DNA of 64,000 nucleotides, taken from Citrifermentans bremense (GTDB lineage: Bacteria > Desulfobacterota > Desulfuromonadia > Geobacterales > Geobacteraceae). Positions 35,722 through 44,487 of this stretch are shown piece by piece. The stretch covers positions 2,458,001 through 2,522,000 of the forward strand of contig NZ_AP023213.1 in assembly GCF_014218275.1 (NCBI RefSeq), in the 5' to 3' direction. Numbering within the stretch: the first letter of the stretch is position 1; each line of letters starts with the position of its first letter. The notes below the pieces were generated by a model that did not search any database, was not told where the DNA came from, and saw nothing but the letters and a program-made list of their open reading frames with translations. The translations under genes were made by a program, and so were the position numbers.

Positions 35722-36882
35722 CTACTTCCCGACCTTGACGACCTTCGCGGAGAGTCCGGCGCTCTTCAGGTTGGCAGCAGCCTTCTGGGCGCTCGCCTGG
35801 TCCGGGAAGCTGCCGGCACGCAGTTTGACCACCGATACCGGTATGGTGGCTTTCTGCAGCATGAGTTTTACCCCCTTGTCGAAGAGGCGGTCCTGCTCAA
35901 CGGCAGCTTTCCCTTCACGCATGAAGGACCCGCCGTACACGGCGTACCTGCCGTTTTCCTTGAGCATGAAGGCGTTGGGTGCTACCTGTTTCAACCGGTC
36001 CAGCTGCTCGATGGCCTCGTTCCTGTCGCCGAAGTCGGCAAGGAAAAGGCGGTGCATCGGCTCGCCCTTTTGCGTCTTGGTCTTCACCAGGTGGGAGATG
36101 CCCGCTTTTTTCAGCTTGGCGGTCACAGGTCCCATCTCGCTTTCGGCGAGGTCGCCGTTGATGTCGAGGGCATAGACGCCGGTCGCGGCCTTGGCAGCAG
36201 GCTTAGCGTTCTTGGACGGAGCCGCCGTCTCAGCCTTAGCGGTCTTGGCAGCTTTTGCCTCCTTGACAGGCTTTGCAGCGGCGGCCTGTCTTGCCTCCTT
36301 GGCAGCGGGCTTGGTCTCCTTGCCGGCGGGCTTGGCAGCCGCGGTCTTGGTTTCCTTAGTCGCAGCAGCCGGCTTGGCCTCCTTCGCGGCAGGCTTGGCC
36401 TCTTTCGCAGTGGCAGCAGGTTTGGCAGCCGCAGCGGGTGCGGCAGGTTTAGCTGCTGCCGCAGGTGCGGGTTTAGCCGGAGCGGCAGGTGCAGCAGGCT
36501 TAGCTGCGGCCGTGGGTGCGGGTTTAGCCGGCTCGCCCGCCGTAGCCTTGGCGGAGGCCGGTGCCTCGGCGCCATTTGCGGGCTTGCCCGCAGTAATCTC
36601 GGCGCCATTTGCCGACTTGTCGGCCGTAGCCTCGGCGGAGGCCGAAGCTTCCGGTCTGGGCGGCAGCGGCTTTTTAACCACGGTAGGCGCCTGCTGGGCG
36701 GCAGGTTCCGGAGCGGGTGCCGCTGCCTCGTCTGTGCGGGGCTTGATCAGCCCAGTGAAGAAGTAAAGGTAGGCAAAAAGGGCTATGAGCAGCAAGAGAA
36801 GCAGGAGGAGCCGTTGCTGCGAACTCTTCTTCGCTTGGGTCTCGTCGTGTTCGTCGGCATCCGGTGTGAATTGATTCTGCAT
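35722..36882 (-). CDS. Membrane-anchored SPOR-domain protein with Ala/Lys/Pro-rich linker
   Basis: A 386-residue bitopic protein. A polar N-terminus (1-23) precedes a Leu-rich transmembrane helix (about 24-44). An extremely Ala/Lys/Pro-rich linker of about 190 residues includes a roughly repeated ADKSANGAE/AGKPANGAE unit. A C-terminal SPOR module (about 235-386) ends in a repeat like AGSFPDQASAQKAAANL. SPOR domains bind denuded glycan strands at division septa. The gene is first in the SPOR/repeat/GTPase/MgtC operon. Confidence 0.85.
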   Translation of the reverse strand: MQNQFTPDADEHDETQAKKSSQQRLLLLLLLLIALFAYLYFFTGLIKPRTDEAAAPAPEPAAQQAPTVVKKPLPPRPEASASAEATADKSANGAEITAGKPANGAEAPASAKATAGEPAKPAPTAAAKPAAPAAPAKPAPAAAAKPAAPAAAAKPAATAKEAKPAAKEAKPAAATKETKTAAAKPAGKETKPAAKEARQAAAAKPVKEAKAAKTAKAETAAPSKNAKPAAKAATGVYALDINGDLAESEMGPVTAKLKKAGISHLVKTKTQKGEPMHRLFLADFGDRNEAIEQLDRLKQVAPNAFMLKENGRYAVYGGSFMREGKAAVEQDRLFDKGVKLMLQKATIPVSVVKLRAGSFPDQASAQKAAANLKSAGLSAKVVKVGK

Positions 36883-36925
36883 CTAACTCGTCCTCCCTTT
36901 CTGCATCTCATTGTTGAATTAAGGC

Positions 36926-36954
36926 CGCGCCCGGCCTCGAGGCGGCCGGGCGCG
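36926..36954. other. Perfect 11-bp GC hairpin between EF-G paralogue and SPOR gene
   Basis: CGCGCCCGGCC and GGCCGGGCGCG flank a 7-nt loop. It lies 20 nt after the EF-G-like stop on the minus strand. No T-run follows, so it is at most a partial or Rho-assisted terminator. Confidence 0.65.
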
Positions 36955-36973
36955 TTATACATAGCGCTCGAGT

Positions 36974-39079
36974 TTATGCGCTTTTATGGTTGTTGCCGTT
37001 ACCCTTTTGATCCAGCGCCTCCTGGATGATCTTCTGCGCCAGGTGGCTTGGAACCTCCTCGTAATGGGAAAACTCGGAAGTGAACATGCCACGGTCGCTG
37101 GTCATGGAGCGCAGGTCGTTCGAGTAGGTGAGCACCTCGGACATGGGGACCACGCTCCTGATGATCTGCGAGTTCGCCTTGGGCTCGACCCCGACCACCT
37201 TGCCGCGGCGGGAGTTGAGATCGCCGATGACGTCCCCCATGTTCTCGTCGGGGACCGTGATCTTCATGTTGACGATCGGCTCCAGGAGCACCGGCTTGCA
37301 CTGTTCCATCGCCTTTTTGAAGGCCATGGAACCCGCCACCTTGAACGCCATCTCCGACGAGTCGACGGTGTGGAAAGAGCCGTCGAAGAGGGCTACCTTG
37401 AAATCGACCACCGGGTTGCCGGCGAGAAAACCTTCCTTGGCCGCCTCCTGGATCCCCTTGTCCACCGCGGGGATGTACTGGCGCGGGATGACGCCGCCGA
37501 CGATCTTGTCCTCGAACAGGTACCCCTCGCCGCGGGGCAGTGGGGAAAGCTCGATCCAGCAATCGCCGTACTGGCCGCGGCCGCCGGACTGCTTCTTGTA
37601 TTTTCCCTGCACCTTCGCGCTGCCGCGGATCGTTTCCAGGTACGGGACCTTGGGGGTTTTCAGGAGGACGTCCGCGCCGAACTTGCGCTTCATCTTCTCG
37701 ACGATCACCTCGAGGTGCACCTGGCCCATCCCGGAGATGATGAACTCGCGGGTCTGCGGGTCGCGGTGCGACTCAATGGTCGGGTCTTCCTCGATCATGC
37801 GCTGCAGGGCCGAGTGGATCTTGTCCTCATCCGCCTTGGTCTTGGGTTCTATGGCGTAGGAGATGACCGGCTGGAGCGGCTGGGCCGGCTCGTAGACGAT
37901 CGGTTTCGTCTCGTCGCAGAGCGTGTCGCCGGTGACGGTCTCCTTCAACTTCGCCACCGCGACGATGTCGCCCGCAACCGCCTGCTTGATCGGGTGCTGC
38001 TTTTTACCCTCCAGCTCGTAGATCTGGCCGATCCTCTCCTGCACTTCCTTGGTGGAGTTGTACACCAGCGAGTCGGAGTTGAGCACCCCGGAATAGACCC
38101 TGAAGATGGTGATCTTCCCGGTGTAGGGGTCGGAGGTGGTCTTGAAAACCAGCGCGGAGAAAGGTTCGCTCTCCGAGGGGGCACGCTCGATGATCTGCTC
38201 CGTCTTGGGATCGATCCCCACCGCCTTGGTGCGGTCCAGAGGCGACGGGAGGTAGGCGCAGATCCCGTCCAGAAGCTGGGCGACGCCTATGTTGGCCGTG
38301 GCGGAGCCGCAGAAGACGGCGGTGAAGGTGCTTCTCAGGGTGCCGACCCTGAGCCCGTCCAGGATCTCCTCCTCGGTCAGCTCGCCTGTTTCCAGGAACT
38401 TTTCGGTGAGCGCGTCGTAGGCCTCCGCCACCGTCTCGACCATCAGCTCCCTCAGGCGCTGCGCCTCGGCGAGGTAGTCGGCGGGAATCTCACCCTCGCT
38501 GAACTTGCCCGAGCCGTCCTTTTGGTAGCGGTACGCCTTCATGCGCACCAGGTCGATGACCCCCTCGAAGTTTTCCTCGGCCCCAAGCGGTATCTGCACC
38601 GCTACGCCGCGCGCCCCGAGCGCCTTCTCCATGTCGTCGATGGCCCGGAAGAAGTTGGCCCTCTCGCGGTCCATCTTGTTGACGAAGGCGATGCGCGGGA
38701 TCTCGAATTCGTTTGCCCATTGCCAGACCTCCTCGGTCTGGACCTTGACGCCGGAAATGGCGGAGAGGATCACAACGGCGCAGTCGAGCGTTCTCATGCA
38801 GGCGCGGGTGTCGGCGATGAAGTTGCCGTAGCCCGGGGTGTCGACCAGGTGGATGGAGCACCCTTTCCACTCGCAGTGGTCCAGGGAGGAGGTGATGGAG
38901 ATGCGCCGCTTGACCTCCTCGGGCTCGTAATCCATGGTGGAGGTGCCGTCGTCGACCCGTCCCAACCGGTCGATCATGTCGGTGTCGAACAGGATCGCCT
39001 CGGCGAGCGAGGTCTTGCCCGCACCGCCGTGGGCTACAATTCCGAGGTTCCGCAGTTTTGCCGTTTCATACCTTCCCAT
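36974..39079 (-). CDS. Elongation factor G paralogue (EF-G-like)
   Basis: A 701-residue translational GTPase with all five EF-G domains. The G1 motif is AHGGAGKTSL (17-26), not the canonical AHIDAGKTTT. The G3 motif is VDTPGYGNF and the G4 motif is NKMD. This G1 form marks the EF-G2/EF-G-like branch rather than the main elongation factor. No rpsL, rpsG or tuf gene is near, unlike the canonical str operon. It may work in ribosome recycling or under stress, an inference from the branch. The ATG has GGGAGG at 6 nt. Confidence 0.9.
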   Translation of the reverse strand: MGRYETAKLRNLGIVAHGGAGKTSLAEAILFDTDMIDRLGRVDDGTSTMDYEPEEVKRRISITSSLDHCEWKGCSIHLVDTPGYGNFIADTRACMRTLDCAVVILSAISGVKVQTEEVWQWANEFEIPRIAFVNKMDRERANFFRAIDDMEKALGARGVAVQIPLGAEENFEGVIDLVRMKAYRYQKDGSGKFSEGEIPADYLAEAQRLRELMVETVAEAYDALTEKFLETGELTEEEILDGLRVGTLRSTFTAVFCGSATANIGVAQLLDGICAYLPSPLDRTKAVGIDPKTEQIIERAPSESEPFSALVFKTTSDPYTGKITIFRVYSGVLNSDSLVYNSTKEVQERIGQIYELEGKKQHPIKQAVAGDIVAVAKLKETVTGDTLCDETKPIVYEPAQPLQPVISYAIEPKTKADEDKIHSALQRMIEEDPTIESHRDPQTREFIISGMGQVHLEVIVEKMKRKFGADVLLKTPKVPYLETIRGSAKVQGKYKKQSGGRGQYGDCWIELSPLPRGEGYLFEDKIVGGVIPRQYIPAVDKGIQEAAKEGFLAGNPVVDFKVALFDGSFHTVDSSEMAFKVAGSMAFKKAMEQCKPVLLEPIVNMKITVPDENMGDVIGDLNSRRGKVVGVEPKANSQIIRSVVPMSEVLTYSNDLRSMTSDRGMFTSEFSHYEEVPSHLAQKIIQEALDQKGNGNNHKSA

Positions 39080-39235
39080 AGTGCCCTCCCTTAGAATAGA
39101 AAATCACTGATCTAACTACTCTGAAACGAGATCTGACTTGAGTAAAGCAAACGAAACCAACAACAAACTACCCGGCGGTACGTATCTCGATGGGGGGACC
39201 TCCTCCTTTTGCCCCAGGTGCGGGCGTTGGTGTTC

Positions 39236-40000
39236 CTATTTATTCCTCTGGTAGATGATGCGCAGCCCCTCCAGGGTGAGGAACTCGTCCACCTCCTCGA
39301 TAGTGACCGACTCGGGCGCGATCAGCGAGGCGAGCCCGCCTGTGGCGATGACCTTGGGATTCTCCTTCCCCTCCCCCTTCATCCGCTGCACGATCCCGTC
39401 CACAAGCCCAACGTAGCCGAAGAAGATGCCTGCCTGCATGGAGTTCACCGTGTTCTTGGCGATGATGCTGGGGGGGCGGGCGATGTCGACCCGCGGCAGC
39501 TTGCTCGCCTTCATGAACAGGGCCTCCATCGAGATGGCGAGACCGGGGGCGATGGCGCCGCCGCAGTACTCACCCTTCTTGTTCACGTAGTCGAAGGTGG
39601 TCGCGGTGCCGAAATCGACGATGATGAGCGCCGTGCGATACTTCTCGAACCCTGCGATGGCGTTGACGATGCGGTCCGCGCCGACTTCCTTGGGGTTGTC
39701 GTAGTGGATCGGCATGCCGGTCTTGATGCCGGGGCCGACCACGTAAGGGGATATCTTGAAGTACTGGCGGGAGAGCTTCTCCAGCACGCCGGTCAAAGTC
39801 GGCACCACCGAGGAGATGATGATGTCCTTCACGTCGGTGAAGACGATGTCCGCCAGGCGGAACAGGTCGTGAAACAAGATGCCGTACTCGTCGATGGTCT
39901 TCGACTTGTCGGTGGAGACCCTCCAGTCCCTGACCAGGCGCTGTTCGTCGTAAATCCCGAGCACGATGTTGCTGTTCCCGACGTCGATAACCAGAAGCAA
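39236..40000 (-). CDS. coaX: Type III pantothenate kinase
   Basis: CoaX phosphorylates pantothenate, the first step of CoA synthesis, and belongs to the ASKHA fold. The 254-residue protein starts [17 protein letters not shown] (DxGN at 6-9). It has [12 protein letters not shown] and the second phosphate motif [11 protein letters not shown]. The start is TTG 40000 with AGGAGG at 8 nt. It lies third in a nadC-birA-coaX series, a common cofactor gene grouping, on the minus strand. Confidence 0.94.
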   Translation of the reverse strand: MLLVIDVGNSNIVLGIYDEQRLVRDWRVSTDKSKTIDEYGILFHDLFRLADIVFTDVKDIIISSVVPTLTGVLEKLSRQYFKISPYVVGPGIKTGMPIHYDNPKEVGADRIVNAIAGFEKYRTALIIVDFGTATTFDYVNKKGEYCGGAIAPGLAISMEALFMKASKLPRVDIARPPSIIAKNTVNSMQAGIFFGYVGLVDGIVQRMKGEGKENPKVIATGGLASLIAPESVTIEEVDEFLTLEGLRIIYQRNK

Positions 40001-40096
40001 ACCAGAACCTCCTCACGCAAAGCCGCAAAGGGCAGAGCAATCTTCTGCACCTAATGCGTGTTATTAAAATGATTTCCCGACCAGGCGCCCATTGAA

Positions 40097-41080
40097 TTAG
40101 AGCAGCGCGACGTCCCCCGAGAGCACCGTTTCCAGGGTGCCGTCGCTAAGAAGTACCAGGAGCGCGCCGAAGGAATCGACCCCCTGCACCACGCCGCGGA
40201 ACTCGCGGTTCTGCTGGCTTACTTTGACGCTGCGCCCCTTGATGGCAGAGCGCGCCAGCCACTCGGCCCGGACCGGTCCGTCCCCCTCCACCAGGAAATC
40301 GCCGTAGAGCTGATCCAGCTCCTCCAAAAGGACTCGGGTGAACCTGATTCGGTCCACCTCCTCCCCCCCCTCCTCAAGAAGCGAGGTAGCCGGGTGGCGC
40401 AAAAGCCCCTGGCTCAGGGTGGACATGCGGAGATTCAGGTTGACCCCGATCCCGAGGACCACGAAGTTGACCTTCTCCGTCTCAGCGTTCATCTCGTTCA
40501 AAAGCCCGGCCACCTTCTTCCCGTTGATCAGGATGTCGTTGGGCCATTTTATCTGCGGCTTGAGCTTGGTGCAGCGCTCGACGGCACGGGCCACGGCAAC
40601 GACCGAGAGGAAGGTGAGCTGGCAGGCGGCGACGGGCGCGATTGCGGGGCGCAGCACCACGGAGCAGTAAAGGTTCACCCCCGGAGGGCTCAGCCAGACC
40701 CGCCCCAGCCTACCTTTGCCCGCCGACTGGGTGTCGGCGATGACGACGGTCCCTTCGGGCGCACCCTCCTCCGCCATCTTGAAGGCGACCGAGTTGGTGG
40801 AATCGGTCTCTTTCAGGCAGAGTATCGAAGAGCCGATCCTCTTCGTGGCGAGGCCGGCGGTGATGTCGAGATTGGTGAGAATTTCGGGGGAGGAGAGGAG
40901 CCGGTACCCCTTGGAGGGAACCGCCTCGATCTGGTACCCTTTGACCCTTAACCCCTTGACGTGCTTCCAGACTGCGGTGCGCGAAACGCCCAGCGCCTTG
41001 CTCAGCGCGGCGCCGGATACCACCCCGTCGCCGGAGCGGAACAGTTCCAGGATCCTTCCGTCTACACCGGATTCTTTCAA
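40097..41080 (-). CDS. birA: Biotin--[acetyl-CoA-carboxylase] ligase with repressor domain
   Basis: A 327-residue bifunctional BirA. The N-terminal winged helix (about 1-65, GAALSKALGVSRTAVWKHVK) binds DNA and the catalytic domain biotinylates carboxyl carrier protein. Biotin/ATP-binding motifs are AGKGRLGRVW and KWPNDILINGKKVAGLL. The start is TTG 41080 with GGAGG at 4 nt, and it overlaps the nadC stop (TTGA). Confidence 0.94.
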   Translation of the reverse strand: MKESGVDGRILELFRSGDGVVSGAALSKALGVSRTAVWKHVKGLRVKGYQIEAVPSKGYRLLSSPEILTNLDITAGLATKRIGSSILCLKETDSTNSVAFKMAEEGAPEGTVVIADTQSAGKGRLGRVWLSPPGVNLYCSVVLRPAIAPVAACQLTFLSVVAVARAVERCTKLKPQIKWPNDILINGKKVAGLLNEMNAETEKVNFVVLGIGVNLNLRMSTLSQGLLRHPATSLLEEGGEEVDRIRFTRVLLEELDQLYGDFLVEGDGPVRAEWLARSAIKGRSVKVSQQNREFRGVVQGVDSFGALLVLLSDGTLETVLSGDVALL

Positions 41081-41907
41081 ACTTCCTCCATCAGCATGGA
41101 GATGTCCGTAGCCCTTACCGAGTGGGTCAGGGCCCCCACCGAAATGATGTCGACCCCGGTCTGGGCTATGGACCTGATGGTCTGCAGGCTCACCCCGCCG
41201 GAAGCCTCGACCAGCGCCCTCTTGCCGATCATCTGGACCGCCTGGGTCATCTCTTCCAGTCCCATATTGTCCAGCATGATGATGTCGGCTCCGGCCTGAA
41301 GCGCTTGCGCCACCTGTTCGAGGTTCTCGGTCTCCACCTCTATCTTCAAGGTGTGCGCTATGTAGGAGCGCGCCGCGCTCACCGCCTCGATGATCCCGCC
41401 TGCTGCTGCGATGTGGTTTTCCTTGATAAGGACGCCGTCGTAGAGCCCGGTGCGGTGGTTGGTCCCCCCCCCTACCCTTACCGAGTACTTCTCAAGGACG
41501 CGCAGGCCGGGCGTGGTCTTCCTGGTGTCCACGACGCGGGCCCCGGTTCCTTCCAGCTCCTTCACATAGGCAGCGGTCTGAGTGGCGATGCCGCACATGC
41601 GCTGCAAGAGGTTCAAAGAGACCCGCTCCCCCTGCAAAAGGGAGGCGGCGTTTCCTTCCATGCGGGCGATGACGTCCCCCTTGTCGAGGCGGTCGCCGTC
41701 GGCGAACTCAGCCTTGAAGGAGATGTTTGCATCGATGCGGGAGAAAACGCGCTCGGCGACGGCTATCCCCGCCAGGACCATAGCTTCCTTGGCGACCAAC
41801 CGGGCGCGCATGGGGCGCGGTTTGCGTAAAACTGAGAGGGTGGTTATGTCACCGGTGTGGATGTCTTCGGCGAGGGCGTTATCGATTATCTTATCAATTT
41901 GGTTCAT
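41077..41907 (-). CDS. nadC: Nicotinate-nucleotide pyrophosphorylase (carboxylating)
   Basis: Quinolinate phosphoribosyltransferase of about 276 residues, de novo NAD synthesis. Family motifs include the N-terminal EDIHTGDITT, the central VDTRKTTPGLRVLEKY and GGGTNHRTGLYDGVLIKENH with the substrate-binding Arg, His and Lys. The start is ambiguous: ATG at 41907 (MNQIDKI) fits the family, while the ATG at 41919 directly abuts AAGGAG. It is first in the nadC-birA-coaX unit. Confidence 0.93.
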   Translation of the reverse strand: MNQIDKIIDNALAEDIHTGDITTLSVLRKPRPMRARLVAKEAMVLAGIAVAERVFSRIDANISFKAEFADGDRLDKGDVIARMEGNAASLLQGERVSLNLLQRMCGIATQTAAYVKELEGTGARVVDTRKTTPGLRVLEKYSVRVGGGTNHRTGLYDGVLIKENHIAAAGGIIEAVSAARSYIAHTLKIEVETENLEQVAQALQAGADIIMLDNMGLEEMTQAVQMIGKRALVEASGGVSLQTIRSIAQTGVDIISVGALTHSVRATDISMLMEEV

Positions 41908-41994
41908 GTTATCGGGCATCTCCTTCGAAAAGCGGCAATTTTTTATAGCACAGCTTAACTAGCCCCGCAACCGCTAATAATTCCGCTATCAAAG

Positions 41995-42528
41995 CTACTG
42001 TCGCCACTCCAGAGGGACCCCGGCTTTGGAAGCTGCAAGATCCAAGGCTGCTATCCGGTTCAACAAGTCGCTGATGCGGGCGTCATCGGCCGAGACCTGT
42101 GCTTCAAGCTCGTGAACCGCTACACGGTCGCGCGCCCGCTGGAAGATCACCCGGCGCCGCCTCAGCTCGACCAGTTGTTGCTCCTTCTGGCTGCGGGCCG
42201 CCTGCACCGTTGTCAATTCCGACCTGAGCTCTGCGAACTGGGCGCGCCACCACGCCTCGTCGTGCCCCCCGGTCACGCCGGCCGCACCTCTGTCCGCAGC
42301 AGAGGCGGCGGGAGCGCTCTGAGGCTCGGGCGCAGCCTCCCTGGGGGTCGAAGCCGGCTCCCGTACCTCGATGCGCGTGGCCTTCCCCTTGTACTGCTTA
42401 GGCACGTTGCGGGGATCGTCGGTCATGTGAACGACACCATTGGCATCAGTCCATTGATAAAAAGCGGCATGGGCAGGGGCCGAGATCAGCAAAGAAACCA
42501 CCAGGAAAATAGGCAGGCAAGTCTTCAT
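41995..42528 (-). CDS. Exported DUF4124 protein with coiled coil
   Basis: A 177-residue protein. A signal peptide (MKTCLPIFLVVSLLISAPAH ending at AHA-A) precedes a DUF4124 domain (YQWTDANGVVHMTDDPRNVP, about 24-43). An Ala/Pro-rich stretch follows, then a charged coiled coil (about 95-165). The DUF4124 motif is common in periplasmic proteins of Gram-negative bacteria and has no assigned activity. It is divergent from the cytochrome gene at 42676. Confidence 0.82.
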   Translation of the reverse strand: MKTCLPIFLVVSLLISAPAHAAFYQWTDANGVVHMTDDPRNVPKQYKGKATRIEVREPASTPREAAPEPQSAPAASAADRGAAGVTGGHDEAWWRAQFAELRSELTTVQAARSQKEQQLVELRRRRVIFQRARDRVAVHELEAQVSADDARISDLLNRIAALDLAASKAGVPLEWRQ

Positions 42529-42591
42529 GATTTACCTCTTAAAAAGAGACACTTCAGGCATAAAACATAAAAAACAATCAATACTTTTGAA

Positions 42592-42620
42592 TTGACGGCC
42601 ACCTTGTCGATGTGTATATT
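42592..42620 (+). promoter_or_regulatory. Sigma-70 promoter for dodecaheme cytochrome
   Basis: TTGACG (42592-42597), a 17-bp spacer and TATATT (42615-42620). The leader to the ATG at 42676 is about 50 nt. Confidence 0.7.
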
Positions 42621-42675
42621 ATCCCGGCTAATGCCTCGGTCGGCAAAGCAAATACCAAGCTAGAAGGAGTGTACC

Positions 42676-43698
42676 ATGCAGTTTCGCCTCGCCACCCTTA
42701 CGCTTCTCATTGTCTGCCTCCTGCCTGTCGCAGTGTTGGCGAAGGAGACAAAGGACATCAAATTCCCTCTTCAGAATGCAGAGGCCGTCGTTTTCAGCCA
42801 CGACGTTCACCTGAAGAAATATAACAACAATTGCAGGATCTGTCACAACGCCATCTTCAACCTTAAGTCAAAGCGTCATTTCACCATGGCCGAGATGGAA
42901 AAGACTAAGTCCTGCGGCGCTTGCCACACCGGCGTCAAGGCTTTCAGCGTAGCGGACGACAAAAGCTGCGTCAAATGCCACAAAGGCAAGCCGCGTGACG
43001 TCCAGTTCAAAGTGAAGAACGCCGGACAGACCGTGTTCAGCCATTCCAGCCACCTGTCCAAGCTCAAAGGCGAGTGCAGGGCCTGCCATAACGGCGTGGT
43101 CATCACCGGCAAGGAAGGGCGCGTCACCATGGCCCAGATGGAGAAAGGGAAAACCTGCGGCGCCTGCCACAACGGTAAAAAAGCCTTCACCGTCGCCGGC
43201 AACTGCGGCAGCTGCCACAAAGGGATGAAGCCGCGCGAGATCAGCTTCAAGGTCAAGGGCGCCACCAACGCGGTGTTCAGCCACGACTTCCACATCGAAG
43301 CCTTCTCCTGCAAGGACTGCCACACCAAGATCTACCCCTTCCAGGCCGGCGTGAAGCACTTCAGCATGGCGGACATGGCGAAAGGGAAGTCCTGCGGCGC
43401 CTGCCATAACGGCAAGGAAGCGTTCTCTTCCAACGGCGACTGCAACAAATGCCACAAAGGGTACAAGCCCGGGACCATAACCTTCAAGACCGAGAGCGGC
43501 GACGTGAAGTTCAGCCACGACTTCCACCTGGAAGCCTACAAGTGCGCTGACTGCCACACCAAGATCTTCACCTTCAAGGCTGGCCAGAAGCATTTCACCA
43601 TGGGCGACATGGAGCACGGCAAATCCTGCGGTGCCTGCCACAACGGCAAAGACGCCTTCACCTCCAACGGCGATTGCGACAAGTGCCACGCGATGTAA
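42676..43698 (+). CDS. Dodecaheme c7-type cytochrome c, exported
   Basis: A 340-residue protein with a signal peptide ending near AVLA-K and twelve CXXCH heme sites (CRICH, CGACH, CVKCH, CRACH, CGACH, CGSCH, CKDCH, CGACH, CNKCH, CADCH, CGACH, CDKCH). They form four triheme c7-type units of about 80 residues, each with an FSHxxHL or similar histidine pair and a conserved CGACHxG middle heme. Polymeric c7 cytochromes of this kind (for example GSU1996 of G. sulfurreducens) carry electrons across the periplasm. The ATG has AAGGAG at 6 nt, a strong promoter precedes it and a strong terminator follows. Confidence 0.95.
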   Translation: MQFRLATLTLLIVCLLPVAVLAKETKDIKFPLQNAEAVVFSHDVHLKKYNNNCRICHNAIFNLKSKRHFTMAEMEKTKSCGACHTGVKAFSVADDKSCVKCHKGKPRDVQFKVKNAGQTVFSHSSHLSKLKGECRACHNGVVITGKEGRVTMAQMEKGKTCGACHNGKKAFTVAGNCGSCHKGMKPREISFKVKGATNAVFSHDFHIEAFSCKDCHTKIYPFQAGVKHFSMADMAKGKSCGACHNGKEAFSSNGDCNKCHKGYKPGTITFKTESGDVKFSHDFHLEAYKCADCHTKIFTFKAGQKHFTMGDMEHGKSCGACHNGKDAFTSNGDCDKCHAM

Positions 43699-43721
43699 TA
43701 GACTGACCCAGCTTCAAATGC

Positions 43722-43759
43722 AAAAGGCGGGGCCTGCTATCAGGCCCCGCCTTTTTTAT
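43722..43759 (+). terminator. Intrinsic terminator after cytochrome gene
   Basis: AAAAGGCGGGGCCTG pairs with CAGGCCCCGCCTTTT across a 4-nt loop, followed by a T-run. It lies 23 nt after the cytochrome stop. Confidence 0.93.
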
Positions 43760-43922
43760 TTCCCACGCCCCCCTGCAACCAGGAAAACCAGCTGACTCCT
43801 GGCCCGCCTCAAAGGTTACGGTATACTTCCGAAGTTTGAAATTACCAATAAACAAAACCACCGGCTGCACCCATGAAAACGGCGACCGGCACATCACAAA
43901 CGCGGTCGCAAGGAGGCACACA

Positions 43923-44471
43923 ATGTCCAGAATATTGCGTTGCGCAGCCCTGTTCGCCCTCCTGTTCACTTTGTTCAGACCGGCTCCGGCACTTTGCGTT
44001 TCCTCTGAAATAGTTGGTCATGCGGTGATGGCAGCCATACCGGTATCAGCCTTCGCCGTCGCCTATTTCAATAACGACGTGGAAGGCGAGAAGCAATGGC
44101 TTAGAAACGTCATCGCCAACCAGACCCTGACCTCCATCGCACGGCTCGGCTTCAATGAGACCAGCCTGGGGCGGCGCCCCACCGGCAACGGCTACGGCTT
44201 CCCCTCCGGGCACGTAGCCTTCGCCGGTTCCGGCGCTGCCTTCTACAGCGAACGATACGGTTGGAAGTACGGGGTCCCCGCCTGGCTCGCCACTGCATTC
44301 GTTGCCAACAACAGGGTTCAGAACCATGACCATCACTGGCGCGACGTGATCGCATCCATGGCGCTATCTTACGGGGTGGGCAAGCTCTTCGTGACGCCGG
44401 AAAACGCATCCTATGTCGCGCCGGTCATCGGGCCGGACTGGCTGGGACTGAGGTGGGAGAGATCCTTCTAG
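43923..44471 (+). CDS. PAP2 (phosphatidic acid phosphatase type 2) family protein
   Basis: A 182-residue membrane or exported phosphatase with an N-terminal hydrophobic segment (about 3-24). The PAP2 motifs are present: GRRPTGNGYGFPSGH (82-97) with SGH at 95-97, and NNRVQNHDHHWRD with Arg131, His138 and Asp141. It may dephosphorylate undecaprenyl diphosphate or lipid phosphate. The ATG at 43923 follows AGGAGG at 6 nt, so the longer upstream frame is discarded. The gene is 16 nt before the DUF72 gene. Confidence 0.86.
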   Translation: MSRILRCAALFALLFTLFRPAPALCVSSEIVGHAVMAAIPVSAFAVAYFNNDVEGEKQWLRNVIANQTLTSIARLGFNETSLGRRPTGNGYGFPSGHVAFAGSGAAFYSERYGWKYGVPAWLATAFVANNRVQNHDHHWRDVIASMALSYGVGKLFVTPENASYVAPVIGPDWLGLRWERSF

Positions 44472-44487
44472 TTCAAGGAGGAAAGAG

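Noticed and set aside
36986-39094. 702-codon plus-strand frame opposite the EF-G paralogue
   Set aside because: Antisense shadow; composition dominated by Leu, Val, Asp, Arg and His without domain motifs.
42615-42675. Possible c-di-GMP (GEMM) riboswitch in the cytochrome leader
   Set aside because: The leader has GGCAAAGC but lacks the two-stem GEMM layout and is too short.
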